Positions 1 through 7,697 of a DNA stretch of 64,000 nucleotides are shown one piece after another. The stretch spans positions 4,077,013 through 4,141,012 of the forward strand of contig NZ_CP182493.1 in assembly GCF_052056295.1 (NCBI RefSeq). The letters run 5' to 3'. How positions within the stretch are numbered: position 1 is the first letter of the stretch; the number at the start of each line of letters is the position of its first letter. Made by a program: the position numbers and the translations under genes. Source of the stretch: Catenovulum sp052056295 (lineage in GTDB: Bacteria; Pseudomonadota; Gammaproteobacteria; Enterobacterales; Alteromonadaceae). Below the pieces are notes generated by a model that was not told the origin of the DNA, searched no databases, and saw nothing but the letters and a program-made list of their open reading frames with translations.

Positions 1-1
1 A

Positions 2-505
2 TTTACCCGCACCAAACAAGGTGCAGATAATCTTGCCAAAGAAATGATTAAAGATGGCATTAAAACCCAAGTGATCCACGGTGATAAAACCCAAAGCAGG
101 CGCGATGCTGCGCTCGCTGATTTTAAATCTGGCGAGGTTAGGGCGTTAGTTGCAACAGATGTCGCCGCACGCGGAATTGACATTCAGCAACTACAATATG
201 TAATTAATTATGAATTGCCGTATGCGGCTGAAGATTATATCCATCGCATTGGTCGCACAGGCCGTGCGGGCAATACTGGCACAGCGATTACTTTAGTCTG
301 TGAAGATGAAAATTATCTATTAGAAGATATTGAAGCTTTGTTAGACCAAAGGCTCGCGCCACAATGGTTGGCAGGGTATGAACCTGATCCAACTAAAAAC
401 ACTAATAGCCGCAAAAACAGCCGGGCTGCAGAAAAACGCAGAGCTAAACAACGTGCCATGCCGAAAAAACGCAGTAGCAACAAACCTAAAGCGAGAAAGT
501 TTTAA
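2..505 (+). CDS. DEAD-box RNA helicase, C-terminal part (5' truncated by window)
   Basis: The reading frame is already open at base 2, so the N-terminal RecA domain (DEAD box, Walker A) lies before the window. The visible 167 residues carry the second RecA domain with motif V (ATDVAARGID) and motif VI (HRIGRTGRAG), then a Lys/Arg/Ser-rich tail ending in KARKF that probably contacts RNA. These motifs are diagnostic for ATP-dependent DEAD-box helicases that remodel RNA during ribosome assembly or decay; the short basic tail suggests the RhlE-like group, but the exact paralogue cannot be decided from this half. The stop codon overlaps the next start (TAATG). Confidence 0.93.
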   Translation, partial: FTRTKQGADNLAKEMIKDGIKTQVIHGDKTQSRRDAALADFKSGEVRALVATDVAARGIDIQQLQYVINYELPYAAEDYIHRIGRTGRAGNTGTAITLVCEDENYLLEDIEALLDQRLAPQWLAGYEPDPTKNTNSRKNSRAAEKRRAKQRAMPKKRSSNKPKARKF

Positions 506-978
506 TGACGAATAACGATATTCTACGCCGCTTGCGTTACACCTTTAACTTGAACGAAGCGCAAATGTCACAAATGATGGAAACGGCTGGTACTGCAGCC
601 GCGCCAGATTTAATTGCGCAGTGGTTAAAAAAAGATGACGACGCTTATTACGTGCGCTGCAGTGACAGAGAGTTTTCTACCTTTTTAAATGGTTTTATAA
701 ATTTAAAACGCGGTAAACGTGAAGGGCCAACACCTAAACCAGAAGACCATTTAAACAACAATATTATTTTTATGAAGCTGAAAATTGCACTTAATTTACA
801 AGCTGAAGATATATTGGCTATTTTAAAGTTAGCTGAGTTCGATTTAAGCAAACATGAGCTCAGTGCGTTTTTTAGAAGAAACAATCACAGCCATTATCGC
901 GAATGCAAAGACCAAGTTTTACGCCGTTTTTTAATGGGTTTACAGCTTAAATATGCAGAAGGAAAAAGCACAAAATAA
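505..978 (+). CDS. yehS: DUF1456 family protein (YehS-like)
   Basis: This 157-residue cytosolic protein consists of two homologous halves of about 65 residues, each beginning with an N-[ND]-x-I-x-x-[RK]-L-[RK] helix and ending in a helix rich in basic residues (FINLKRGKR and FLMGLQLKYAEGK). This matches the DUF1456/YehS family, whose biochemical function is unknown. Its ATG overlaps the helicase stop by one base, so it is translationally coupled to it. A strong inverted repeat follows the gene. Confidence 0.88.
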   Translation: MTNNDILRRLRYTFNLNEAQMSQMMETAGTAAAPDLIAQWLKKDDDAYYVRCSDREFSTFLNGFINLKRGKREGPTPKPEDHLNNNIIFMKLKIALNLQAEDILAILKLAEFDLSKHELSAFFRRNNHSHYRECKDQVLRRFLMGLQLKYAEGKSTK

Positions 979-1007
979 TCAGAATAGTTTCAATTTGGCT
1001 TTAAAAG

Positions 1008-1035
1008 TTTGTGGCTAACGAGCGTTAGCCACAAA
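1008..1035. terminator. Bidirectional terminator-like hairpin between yehS and gshB
   Basis: A perfect 13-bp inverted repeat (TTTGTGGCTAACG / CGTTAGCCACAAA) with a two-base loop sits between two convergent genes. On the minus strand the stem is followed by a short T stretch, so it fits a shared terminator for yehS (+) and gshB (-). Its position and symmetry are seen directly; termination activity is inferred. Confidence 0.7.
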
Positions 1036-1051
1036 TTTACAGGTACTGGTA

Positions 1052-2005
1052 TTATTGCTGGCAGCGCTTTTCAATTGCATCAAATAAACGTGCACAAATA
1101 TTAATGCCAAATGCAGCTTCAATTTCACGAATACAAGTTGGGCTAGTTACATTAATTTCCGTTAACTTGTTACCAATAACGTCTAAACCAACAAAAATCA
1201 GACCTTTTTCTTTTAATTTAGGTGCTACAGTTTTAGCTATTTGCCAATCGCTGTCTGAAAGTGGTCTTGCTTCTCCACGACCACCTGCGGCTAAGTTACC
1301 ACGGGTTTCGCCTTGCGCCGGAATACGCGCTAAACAATATTCAACCGGTTCACCATCTACTACCAAAATGCGTTTATCGCCTTCGGTAATCTCTCGAATA
1401 TATGTTTGGGCCATAGCATAACGAGTTTGATGCTCAGTTAGGGTTTCAATAATCACCCCAAGGTTTTTATCGTTTTCAGTTACACGAAAAATTGATGCGC
1501 CACCCATACCATCAAGCGGTTTTAAGATGATGTCTTTGTGTTGGGCATGAAACGCTTTTATTTGGTTTTTATCGCGCGATACTAAAGTTGTTGGAGTTAA
1601 ATCACTAAACCAAGCGGTAAAAAGCTTTTCGTTAGCATCACGTAAACTTTGTGGTTTATTTACAATCAAAGTGCCTTTTTCTTCGGCGCGCTCTAGCATA
1701 TAAGTTGCGTAAATATATTCAGTATCAAAAGGTGGATCTTTACGCATTAAAATGGCGTCTAGCTCAGCAAGTGGTAAAGCTTCGCTTTCTGATAAAAACT
1801 CAAACCATTGGTCGGGATTCTGTTCTACCTTTAGTTTACGGGTGTTGGCATAACTTTCACCATCGATTAAATACAAGTCTTGCATTTCCATGTAATAAAT
1901 TTCATAGCCACGTGCTTGTGCTTCAAGCAACATTGCAAAACTTGAATCTTTCTTAATATTTATACTTTGGATGGGATCCATCACAATGCCAATTTTTAAA
2001 CTCAT
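1052..2005 (-). CDS. gshB: Glutathione synthetase
   Basis: The 317-residue product is an ATP-grasp enzyme that joins gamma-glutamylcysteine and glycine to make glutathione in the cytosol. The N-terminal domain starts LKIGIVMDPIQSINIKKDSS, typical of GshB, and the ATP-grasp part shows ILKPLDGMGGASIFR and the C-terminal INVTSPTCIREIE segment. I chose the ATG at 2005 (MSLKIG) over one 13 codons upstream because it matches the family N-terminus and has a GGTAAG-like ribosome site; the extra N-terminal residues of the longer frame do not look conserved. The usual neighbours (ruvX, yqgE) are not next to it here. Confidence 0.95.
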   Translation of the reverse strand: MSLKIGIVMDPIQSINIKKDSSFAMLLEAQARGYEIYYMEMQDLYLIDGESYANTRKLKVEQNPDQWFEFLSESEALPLAELDAILMRKDPPFDTEYIYATYMLERAEEKGTLIVNKPQSLRDANEKLFTAWFSDLTPTTLVSRDKNQIKAFHAQHKDIILKPLDGMGGASIFRVTENDKNLGVIIETLTEHQTRYAMAQTYIREITEGDKRILVVDGEPVEYCLARIPAQGETRGNLAAGGRGEARPLSDSDWQIAKTVAPKLKEKGLIFVGLDVIGNKLTEINVTSPTCIREIEAAFGINICARLFDAIEKRCQQ

Positions 2006-2139
2006 ATGCTTACCAAATTTTTGAGAACTGAAATAACTTTTCAAGATATTGGTACTAGACCGAGTATATTCAAGTTAAATTTGCCAATTGCTATGTTTTA
2101 ACGCTAAATTGTTGCTGCGCTAATTAAAAGTTAAAAGAT

Positions 2140-3330
2140 ATGAAACAAGAAAACTTAGAGTTGGATGTCAGCCAGCCGCAGTCAAAAAACACAGAAACAC
2201 CACAAACTTCTGAGTCTTGCGAGGTAAATGAGGTTGCAAGTGAAGTTTTAAGTGAAGAGGGAAAAGCGAGCCCTTCACTAAAAGATAAATTAGTTTCTTT
2301 ACATCACAAATATAATTTTAGTTCTAGTAAAAGCTTATTTATCACAATTATAGTAACTGCGGTTTTAGCCATAATATTTGGCTTGTTTCAGCATAATCAA
2401 ACCAGTGATTATTTAATTCAAAGCCAAAAAATTAGAGATGTAGTTGCAGCACAGCAGCCGAGTACAAGCAAAGATGTACAAGTTGAAACGACCGAAATTA
2501 AACAGAATTTACTGGCTATACAAGCGGCTATTAACGGATCTTTGATTCACCCTATGGCCGAAAGCAACTTTTCAAGCGTGCTAACCGACATTGCCGAACT
2601 AGTTAACAAAATGGATGTGTTAATTGCACAAGCTGAGCAATATAAACAAAGCCAAGAAATTGTGTTGTCGTCACTCAAGCAAATAGATGAGAGTAAAAAT
2701 AACTATCGTAGAGCAATAGAGCCGACGTTAGAGCGTATGCGTAGTTACAAGAATGAAGCTAAATTTGAGCAATTAACGGCTAATGCCAATCAAACCGACT
2801 TATTTAATGCACTAAACTACAAACAAGCGGAAGAAAAGCTGGAAAACTTACAACTCGCGGCTGATAGGTTATTACAAAATTACGAATCTATATTTTACGC
2901 TCAAACTGTCCAAGAGCTAAATGCATTGATTTCAAGCTACCCAAATTCGGCACAACACTTTAAACAAGTTGTCCATGATTTTGCCGATATACCAACAAAA
3001 ATGGCGCTGAAAATTTGGCAAAAGAACAATATTGATACCTTAGATGATGTTACTAATTTAGCGGACAAACTGATAGCTAGGTTAGATTTTGCCAATCAAT
3101 TAGAAAAGCTTAAACAACAAAGTGTTCTGATAGTTGACCAAACAAAGTTAATAGAAAATAGATTAACTGTGCATTTAATAAATAAAACTCAAGTACAGCC
3201 TTCAAGCAACTTCGCTTTATGGCTTGTGTTGGTTTTAGCGCTAATAGGCCTATATAAATATCAACTTATTCGCGCCTTAAATAAATTGCTAGAAAAATTA
3301 CCCAAGCAGGTTGAAAAAACAGCAAAATAG
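2140..3330 (+). CDS. Unrecognised membrane-anchored coiled-coil protein
   Basis: I do not recognise this 396-residue protein. It has an acidic, Ser/Glu-rich N-terminus (about 1-60) with low complexity, a first transmembrane helix at about 66-83, a long Gln/Lys/Glu-rich helical region (about 90-350) that is probably coiled coil and contains no cysteines or obvious catalytic motif, a second transmembrane helix at about 358-374, and a basic tail. Two membrane spans with a large helical domain between them would put that domain in the periplasm if the N-terminus is cytosolic. It lies alone between divergent gshB and a GNAT gene 14 bases downstream. It could be a structural or tethering protein; no function is assigned. 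Confidence 0.8.
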   Translation: MKQENLELDVSQPQSKNTETPQTSESCEVNEVASEVLSEEGKASPSLKDKLVSLHHKYNFSSSKSLFITIIVTAVLAIIFGLFQHNQTSDYLIQSQKIRDVVAAQQPSTSKDVQVETTEIKQNLLAIQAAINGSLIHPMAESNFSSVLTDIAELVNKMDVLIAQAEQYKQSQEIVLSSLKQIDESKNNYRRAIEPTLERMRSYKNEAKFEQLTANANQTDLFNALNYKQAEEKLENLQLAADRLLQNYESIFYAQTVQELNALISSYPNSAQHFKQVVHDFADIPTKMALKIWQKNNIDTLDDVTNLADKLIARLDFANQLEKLKQQSVLIVDQTKLIENRLTVHLINKTQVQPSSNFALWLVLVLALIGLYKYQLIRALNKLLEKLPKQVEKTAK

Positions 3331-3344
3331 GCGATATTTATTTT

Positions 3345-4004
3345 GTGTTCAGCAAAATAAATATAAAACTTATGGAAAGTGCAACGCCAATATTAAACGC
3401 TGCTTACCTGTCGGGTGAGGACATCAATATCGCAAGTTCTTTGTTATATAAGGCTTACCATGATGATCCATTTTTTATGGATTGTTTTAACAGCAAAGAG
3501 CAAGGTTACGAACAAAAACTCCGTGCCGCTATTCGTGAAGAATTGTTGGTCTTTTGGGAACAAAACCAGCCGATGATTGGCATTTATGACGACGATGATC
3601 ACTTGTTGGCTGTGGCTTGTTTAATTGAGCCTAATAGTAACTTTGGCTCAAAACGCTTTTGGCACTGGCGGTTAAAAATGATGTTAACCGCTGGAATGGT
3701 ATCAACCAAAGCCATGATAGAAAAAGAACAGAAGGTACGTGAAGCCATTCCCGCAGAACAATACCATTTAATTGCTTTTATTGCGGTACACCCAAATCAT
3801 CAACACCATGGTGTCGGACATTATTTGTTAGATGCAATTGACACTATGTTAGCCGAAGATAAAAACAGCCAAGGGGCAGGTGTGTTAGTAACGGTTGACA
3901 GTTACATAGGCTTTTTTGAACAAGCAGACTATCAACCAATCGCGGAACTTAAAGTTGGAGAAATTAACGCTAAGTTAATGTTTAAGTACGTTTATAGTGA
4001 CTAA
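3345..4004 (+). CDS. GNAT family N-acetyltransferase
   Basis: The C-terminal half holds the GNAT acetyl-CoA site: a beta strand LIAFIAVHPNHQ followed by HHGVGHYLLDAIDTML, which corresponds to motif A (R/Q-x-x-G-x-G/A). The substrate cannot be read from the sequence. The 219-residue frame begins at a GTG; an ATG nine codons downstream (3372) is an alternative and neither has a good Shine-Dalgarno. It starts 14 bases after the preceding membrane-protein gene, suggesting co-transcription, and ends 9 bases from convergent queC. Confidence 0.82.
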   Translation: MFSKINIKLMESATPILNAAYLSGEDINIASSLLYKAYHDDPFFMDCFNSKEQGYEQKLRAAIREELLVFWEQNQPMIGIYDDDDHLLAVACLIEPNSNFGSKRFWHWRLKMMLTAGMVSTKAMIEKEQKVREAIPAEQYHLIAFIAVHPNHQHHGVGHYLLDAIDTMLAEDKNSQGAGVLVTVDSYIGFFEQADYQPIAELKVGEINAKLMFKYVYSD

Positions 4005-4012
4005 CTTAATAA

Positions 4013-4672
4013 TTAATTTTCGTACGTGAGTGGGTCAACTGCATTGTTAAGTTTAAATGCTTCTAAACGTTCAGTGCAGGCACCACATTTACCACAAGCC
4101 TGCTCACGGCCGTTATAACATGTCCATGTCTGGCTATAGTCTAAACCCATGTTTAAACCTTGGGTTAAAATGTCTATTTTGCTGTCGTTTAAAAATGGCG
4201 TTTCAATGCTAATAGGTTGGTAATCGGCTATTGCGCAAACCGCTTTCATCTTTTCAACAAATTCAGGGCGGCAGTCAGGGTAAATGGCATGATCGCCTGC
4301 GTGTGCACCATAAAATACCTTATTGGCTTTTATCGAAACCGCATAACCAACAGCGAGTGATAATAAAATCATATTGCGGTTTGGTACCACAGTCGATTTC
4401 ATATTTTCTTCTTCGTAGTGGCCTTCGGGAATGTCTATATCATCGGTTAATGAGCTACCTGCCAAAAGCTGATTAATTGCTGAAATATCAACAATCTTAT
4501 GTGGAATATTTAAACCTTGGCAGACAGATTTTGCGTACTCTAATTCTTTTACATGGCGCTGACCATAATTAAAAGATAAGGCGTATACATCAAAGCCTTG
4601 CTGAATAGCCAAATTGAGTACAGTGAATGAGTCCATACCACCAGAATATATAACAACTACTTTTTCAGACAT
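4013..4672 (-). CDS. queC: 7-cyano-7-deazaguanine (preQ0) synthase
   Basis: QueC converts 7-carboxy-7-deazaguanine plus ammonia to preQ0 using ATP, a step of queuosine biosynthesis. The 219-residue protein has the PP-loop motif YSGGMDS at residues 9-15 and the C-terminal zinc-binding cysteine cluster (CYNGREQACGKCGAC). Length equals the usual family length. It is divergent from queE, which makes the substrate of this enzyme, across a 70-bp spacer. A QueD-like protein that could supply the earlier intermediate is encoded at 19.0 kb. Confidence 0.96.
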   Translation of the reverse strand: MSEKVVVIYSGGMDSFTVLNLAIQQGFDVYALSFNYGQRHVKELEYAKSVCQGLNIPHKIVDISAINQLLAGSSLTDDIDIPEGHYEEENMKSTVVPNRNMILLSLAVGYAVSIKANKVFYGAHAGDHAIYPDCRPEFVEKMKAVCAIADYQPISIETPFLNDSKIDILTQGLNMGLDYSQTWTCYNGREQACGKCGACTERLEAFKLNNAVDPLTYEN

Positions 4673-4742
4673 ACTTTCCTCTCAATTCAGCTTATAATGC
4701 GGCGATAAGTGTACTCAGTAAAAGGCAGGTTACAAGCCTAAT

Positions 4743-5408
4743 ATGAATTATCCGGTTAATGAAATATTTGAAACCATACAAGGTGAAGGCGCAAAAACAG
4801 GCGTGCCATCGATATTTTTGCGTTTGCAAGGTTGCCCTGTGGGCTGTTCTTGGTGTGATACTAAACACACATGGGAAGTTGATAAAACTAAACTAACGGA
4901 TGTTGAAAACATTATAAATGTGTCAAACACCTCTGATTGTTGGGCTGATTTAGATGAGCAGATGTTGTTGGCTCGTTTACAAAATTACTCGGCCAAACAC
5001 ATAGTGATCACCGGCGGTGAGCCTTGTATGTATGATTTGCGCCCGTTAACTGAATTATTGCACAACAATAGTTTTACTACCCAAATAGAAACCAGTGGTA
5101 CATTTGAAATTTATACCCATAAAGATACTTATGTAACTGTATCACCAAAAGTGGGTATGAAAGGTGGCTACAAAGTGCTTGAGTCGGCATTAAACCGCGC
5201 CAACGAGATTAAACATCCAGTCGCAACTGAACAACACATTGAAGATTTACATGCTTTGCTTGCACAAGTGACCCATGATAATTTTGTTGAAGTCTGTTTG
5301 CAGCCAATCAGCCAAAAAAAGCGCGCAACTGAACTTGCGATTGCAGAATGTATAAAAAATAACTGGCGATTGTCAGTGCAAATGCATAAGTACTTGATGA
5401 TTGATTAA
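4743..5408 (+). CDS. queE: 7-carboxy-7-deazaguanine synthase (radical SAM)
   Basis: QueE rearranges 6-carboxytetrahydropterin to 7-carboxy-7-deazaguanine using SAM and a [4Fe-4S] cluster. The cluster ligands are in GCPVGCSWCDTKHTWE (C-x3-C-x2-C) near residue 30, and the SAM-binding ITGGEP motif follows near residue 90. The N-terminus MNYPVNEIFETIQGEG agrees with the family. A TATAAT hexamer at 4693-4698 in the divergent spacer could be its -10 element, without a convincing -35. I looked for a preQ1 aptamer in the short leader and did not see one. Confidence 0.96.
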   Translation: MNYPVNEIFETIQGEGAKTGVPSIFLRLQGCPVGCSWCDTKHTWEVDKTKLTDVENIINVSNTSDCWADLDEQMLLARLQNYSAKHIVITGGEPCMYDLRPLTELLHNNSFTTQIETSGTFEIYTHKDTYVTVSPKVGMKGGYKVLESALNRANEIKHPVATEQHIEDLHALLAQVTHDNFVEVCLQPISQKKRATELAIAECIKNNWRLSVQMHKYLMID

Positions 5409-5491
5409 AAAGGTATTAATTTTAAAGGCAATTCCTGCTAATAAGACTATTATAAAAAATAGCGCACAAACACAAATTTGACGGAGTATCT

Positions 5492-6397
5492 ATGGCTATT
5501 AAATTTTATACGGTTGACGTGTTTACCAAAAAACGTTTTGAAGGGGCGCAAATCGCAGTCGTGCCAGATGCTCAAGCATTGTCAGACGAGCAAATGTTAG
5601 CAATTGCAGCTGAGTTTAACTTATGGCGCACAGTATTTATTTTACCTAGTGACAAAGCGCAAAAGAAAATTCGCATTTTTAATGGTAAAAGAGAATTCGA
5701 ATTTGGTGGACATCCAACTATCGCGGCAATTTATGCATTAGCCAAAACAGGTGAAATTGAATTAAAAGATGGTGAAAATCAATTCAGTTTAGAAGAAACC
5801 CATGGTTGTGTTAGTTGTAAAGTGATTATGGAAAACGGTGAACCTGTATTTAATCAATTTACGACTACAGCCAATCTGGAATTTGACCGTTTCACCCCAA
5901 GTGCTGAAGAGCTGGGTGATATGTTATCGATTGAAAGTTATCACTTTAACGTCAATGGTTTTACCCCATTATTAGTGGCAACCCATATTCCGTATTTGAT
6001 TGTGCCAGTTGATAGTTTTGAGTCACTTAAAGCCGCGCGCTTTAATTATGATGCATGGGCGCGTTCGGCTGCACCAGCAACATGCGCGAATGCGATCTTG
6101 TTGTTTAGCGGTAAGAGTGCGTTTTCAACCTCTGACTTCCACTGTCGTTTAGTTGGTCCTGTATTTGGTATTCATGAAGATCCACCAATTGGTGCGTCCA
6201 TCCCAGCATTTGCAGGCTATTTAAATCAGTTCCCTGTGTATTCTGAATTACCATCTAACTTTGTTGCAGAGCGTGGCGCACACCAAGGCCGCCGCAGTTT
6301 CTTACATGTAGATATGGTATCGAACAAAGACAACGAATTAACCGTGAATATTGGTGGTAGCGCAGTATTAGCGTCAGAAGGACAATTGTTAATTTAG
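5492..6397 (+). CDS. PhzF-family isomerase/epimerase-like protein, atypical active site
   Basis: The 301-residue protein starts IKFYTVDVFTKKRFEGAQIAVV, shows the EFGGHPTIAA motif and a C-terminal EDPPIGASIPAFAGYL, so it has the two-lobed diaminopimelate-epimerase-like fold of the PhzF family. In PhzF itself the catalytic acid is the Glu of an N-L-S-E-T motif; here the equivalent segment is N-L-W-R-T (residues 43-47), so the acid is replaced by Arg. The enzyme may be inactive in the classical isomerisation or belong to a divergent subfamily. A ribosome site (GACGGAG) precedes the ATG. It is monocistronic, closed by a strong terminator. Confidence 0.85.
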   Translation: MAIKFYTVDVFTKKRFEGAQIAVVPDAQALSDEQMLAIAAEFNLWRTVFILPSDKAQKKIRIFNGKREFEFGGHPTIAAIYALAKTGEIELKDGENQFSLEETHGCVSCKVIMENGEPVFNQFTTTANLEFDRFTPSAEELGDMLSIESYHFNVNGFTPLLVATHIPYLIVPVDSFESLKAARFNYDAWARSAAPATCANAILLFSGKSAFSTSDFHCRLVGPVFGIHEDPPIGASIPAFAGYLNQFPVYSELPSNFVAERGAHQGRRSFLHVDMVSNKDNELTVNIGGSAVLASEGQLLI

Positions 6398-6436
6398 TTT
6401 TTGTAACTTTTAGAAAAGTTTATTTAGAATAATTGA

Positions 6437-6467
6437 AACAGCCAATTTAACGATTGGCTGTTTTTTT
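6437..6467 (+). terminator. Intrinsic terminator after the PhzF-family gene
   Basis: A 10-bp stem (AACAGCCAAT / ATTGGCTGTT) with a six-base loop runs directly into seven T residues. This is a textbook Rho-independent terminator and separates the PhzF-family gene from the B12 riboswitch promoter. Confidence 0.92.
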
Positions 6468-6472
6468 ATAAA

Positions 6473-6500
6473 TTGAATTCCATTTCGATACTGTTACAAT
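6473..6500 (+). promoter_or_regulatory. Putative sigma-70 promoter of the B12 operon
   Basis: A TTGAAT hexamer (6473-6478) lies 16 bases from TACAAT (6495-6500), immediately after the preceding terminator and just before the riboswitch core. A start near 6507 would place almost the whole leader in the aptamer. The hexamers are seen; promoter use is inferred. Confidence 0.45.
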
Positions 6501-6504
6501 GCGC

Positions 6505-6628
6505 CGCTATTGGGAATGCAGTGAGAGTCTGCAACTGTACCCGCAACTGTATGTTGTTTGTTTACTATGTATTGGCAAGCAATAAGTCAGATACCAATTT
6601 TTAAGTTTCGTGCGGGAAAACACGAAAG
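6505..6628 (+). promoter_or_regulatory. Cobalamin riboswitch
   Basis: The leader carries the conserved aptamer strings GGGAA (6512-6516), CCCGCAACTGT (6540-6550) and the B12-box remnant AAGTCAGATACC (6583-6594). ATTGG (6509-6513) can pair with CCAAT (6594-6598) to close the core, and TGCAG/CTGCA (6517-6521/6529-6533) form a small inner stem. A downstream hairpin TTTCG..CGAAA (6606-6627) exposes TGCGGG, complementary to CCCGCA at 6540-6545, as expected for the loop-loop contact of cobalamin riboswitches. It should lower expression of the btuD-btuF operon when cobalamin is plentiful. The expression platform is not obvious; the downstream leader is about 275 bases. Confidence 0.87.
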
Positions 6629-6653
6629 TAGCTAAATTTCTTCTCTTCCTTCC

Positions 6654-6752
6654 ATGCAGGTTTTTGCGTGGCTTTTGTTATTTGCTGCTGAGCGTTTTTC
6701 CGCTGAAGTTTGGGTGGCACGTGAACCTTCTAGTCTGTGGATGGAGCACTAA
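6654..6752 (+). CDS. Possible 32-residue signal-peptide-like mini-ORF or gene remnant
   Basis: Between the riboswitch and btuD an ATG opens a 32-codon frame reading MQVFAWLLLFAAERFSAEVW and then VAREPSSLWMEH. The first 17 residues look like a hydrophobic secretion signal ending in FSA. The stop codon is formed inside the left arm of the repeat that starts at 6744, so the frame may be the start of a former gene truncated by that element. No Shine-Dalgarno is visible. It could also be chance; the sequence has not been matched to any family. Confidence 0.27.
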   Translation: MQVFAWLLLFAAERFSAEVWVAREPSSLWMEH

Positions 6753-6851
6753 AGCATAATTATCGCAAAAACGCTGTAAATACGTCCTTGTACGCTCCGC
6801 TTTTTCATCCCTGAAAAAGAGGTTTTGCTCTAAATTATTGCTTTAATGCTC
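6744..6851 (+). repeat. Foldback repeat, conserved-core/variable-hairpin family, copy A
   Basis: Outer imperfect arms (GAGCACTAAAGCATAAT at 6744 and AAATTATTGCTTTAATGCTC at 6832-6851) enclose a core AACGCTGTAAATACGTCCTT followed by GTACGCTC and then a hairpin CTTTTTC-ATCCCT-GAAAAAG. The same arrangement is found at 24158 (copy B) and, inverted, at 24335 (copy C). It lies in the 508-base gap before btuD, which otherwise holds the preceding terminator, the riboswitch and the mini-ORF; 6852-6905 shows nothing beyond a weak AGG ribosome site. Confidence 0.75.
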
Positions 6852-6905
6852 AATCGGCTATAAGTGTTTCATCGAAAGTTTATCGGAATGCACTTTAGGT
6901 TTTGA

Positions 6906-7697
6906 ATGGCAGCAAGTTTACAAGTATCTAATTTAAATTGGGCAACAGAACAACAGCAAATACTAATCGACATTAACTTTGAGTTGGTGGCGAATTCGGT
7001 TACTGCTATTGTTGGCCCAAATGGTGCTGGCAAAACATCTTTGCTGCGCAGTATTTATCTGGGGCTTACCAATCAAACAGGGCAGATAAAACTCAACCAA
7101 ACTTGTTTATCGCTATTAAATCGTCGGCAAATAGCCCAACAAATTGCTGTGGTTACGCAACAAAATGATGCTGTGTGTCATTTAAAAGTAATAGATTTAA
7201 TCAAGCTTGGTTTATTGCCGCATTTAAACTGGTTTGGTTTTAGTGCTAAAAATCAAACAGAGCATTTAGATAAAATTATTCAGCAGTTCGATTTATCTCC
7301 ATTATTAAATAAATATTTTGATCAACTATCTGGTGGTGAGCAGCAGCGGGTGTTAATTGCCAAAGCTTTAGTGCAAAAACCTCAGTTGTTGATTTTGGAC
7401 GAACCAACAAACCATCTAGATGTGCACTTTCAACATCAGATATTAGCGTTACTGGCGGGGCTTGGAATTACAGTGTTAATGACAGTGCACGATTTAAATT
7501 TAGCTGCGCAATACAGTGATAATTTATTGGTGATGGATAAAGGACATATTGTAAAAAGTGGCAAACCTGCTGATGTTTTAGATGAAGAATCTATCAGCGA
7601 TATTTTTAAGCTTCCAGTGCAAAAAGGGCTGAATCCGTTAGATAACAGTGTGCATATGTTTTATCACTGGCCGCAGCAGGTTAACCATGATGAATAA
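6906..7697 (+). CDS. btuD: Cobalamin ABC transporter, ATP-binding protein
   Basis: This 263-residue ATPase powers inner-membrane import of cobalamin together with BtuC and BtuF. It has Walker A GPNGAGKT at residues 37-44, the Q-loop, the signature LSGGEQQR, Walker B LLILDEPTNHLD and the switch His in TVHDLN. It could be mistaken for an iron-siderophore (FecE/FhuC) ATPase; the riboswitch upstream and the cob genes downstream support cobalamin. It is the first clear gene of the operon, and its last codons overlap the btuC start. Usually btuB precedes such a set, but it is absent here. Confidence 0.92.
   Translation: MAASLQVSNLNWATEQQQILIDINFELVANSVTAIVGPNGAGKTSLLRSIYLGLTNQTGQIKLNQTCLSLLNRRQIAQQIAVVTQQNDAVCHLKVIDLIKLGLLPHLNWFGFSAKNQTEHLDKIIQQFDLSPLLNKYFDQLSGGEQQRVLIAKALVQKPQLLILDEPTNHLDVHFQHQILALLAGLGITVLMTVHDLNLAAQYSDNLLVMDKGHIVKSGKPADVLDEESISDIFKLPVQKGLNPLDNSVHMFYHWPQQVNHDE

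Noticed and set aside
4673..4742. Possible preQ1 riboswitch in the queC/queE spacer
   Set aside because: The spacer lacks the C-rich loop and A-rich tail of preQ1 aptamers and is short; only a TATAAT hexamer is seen.
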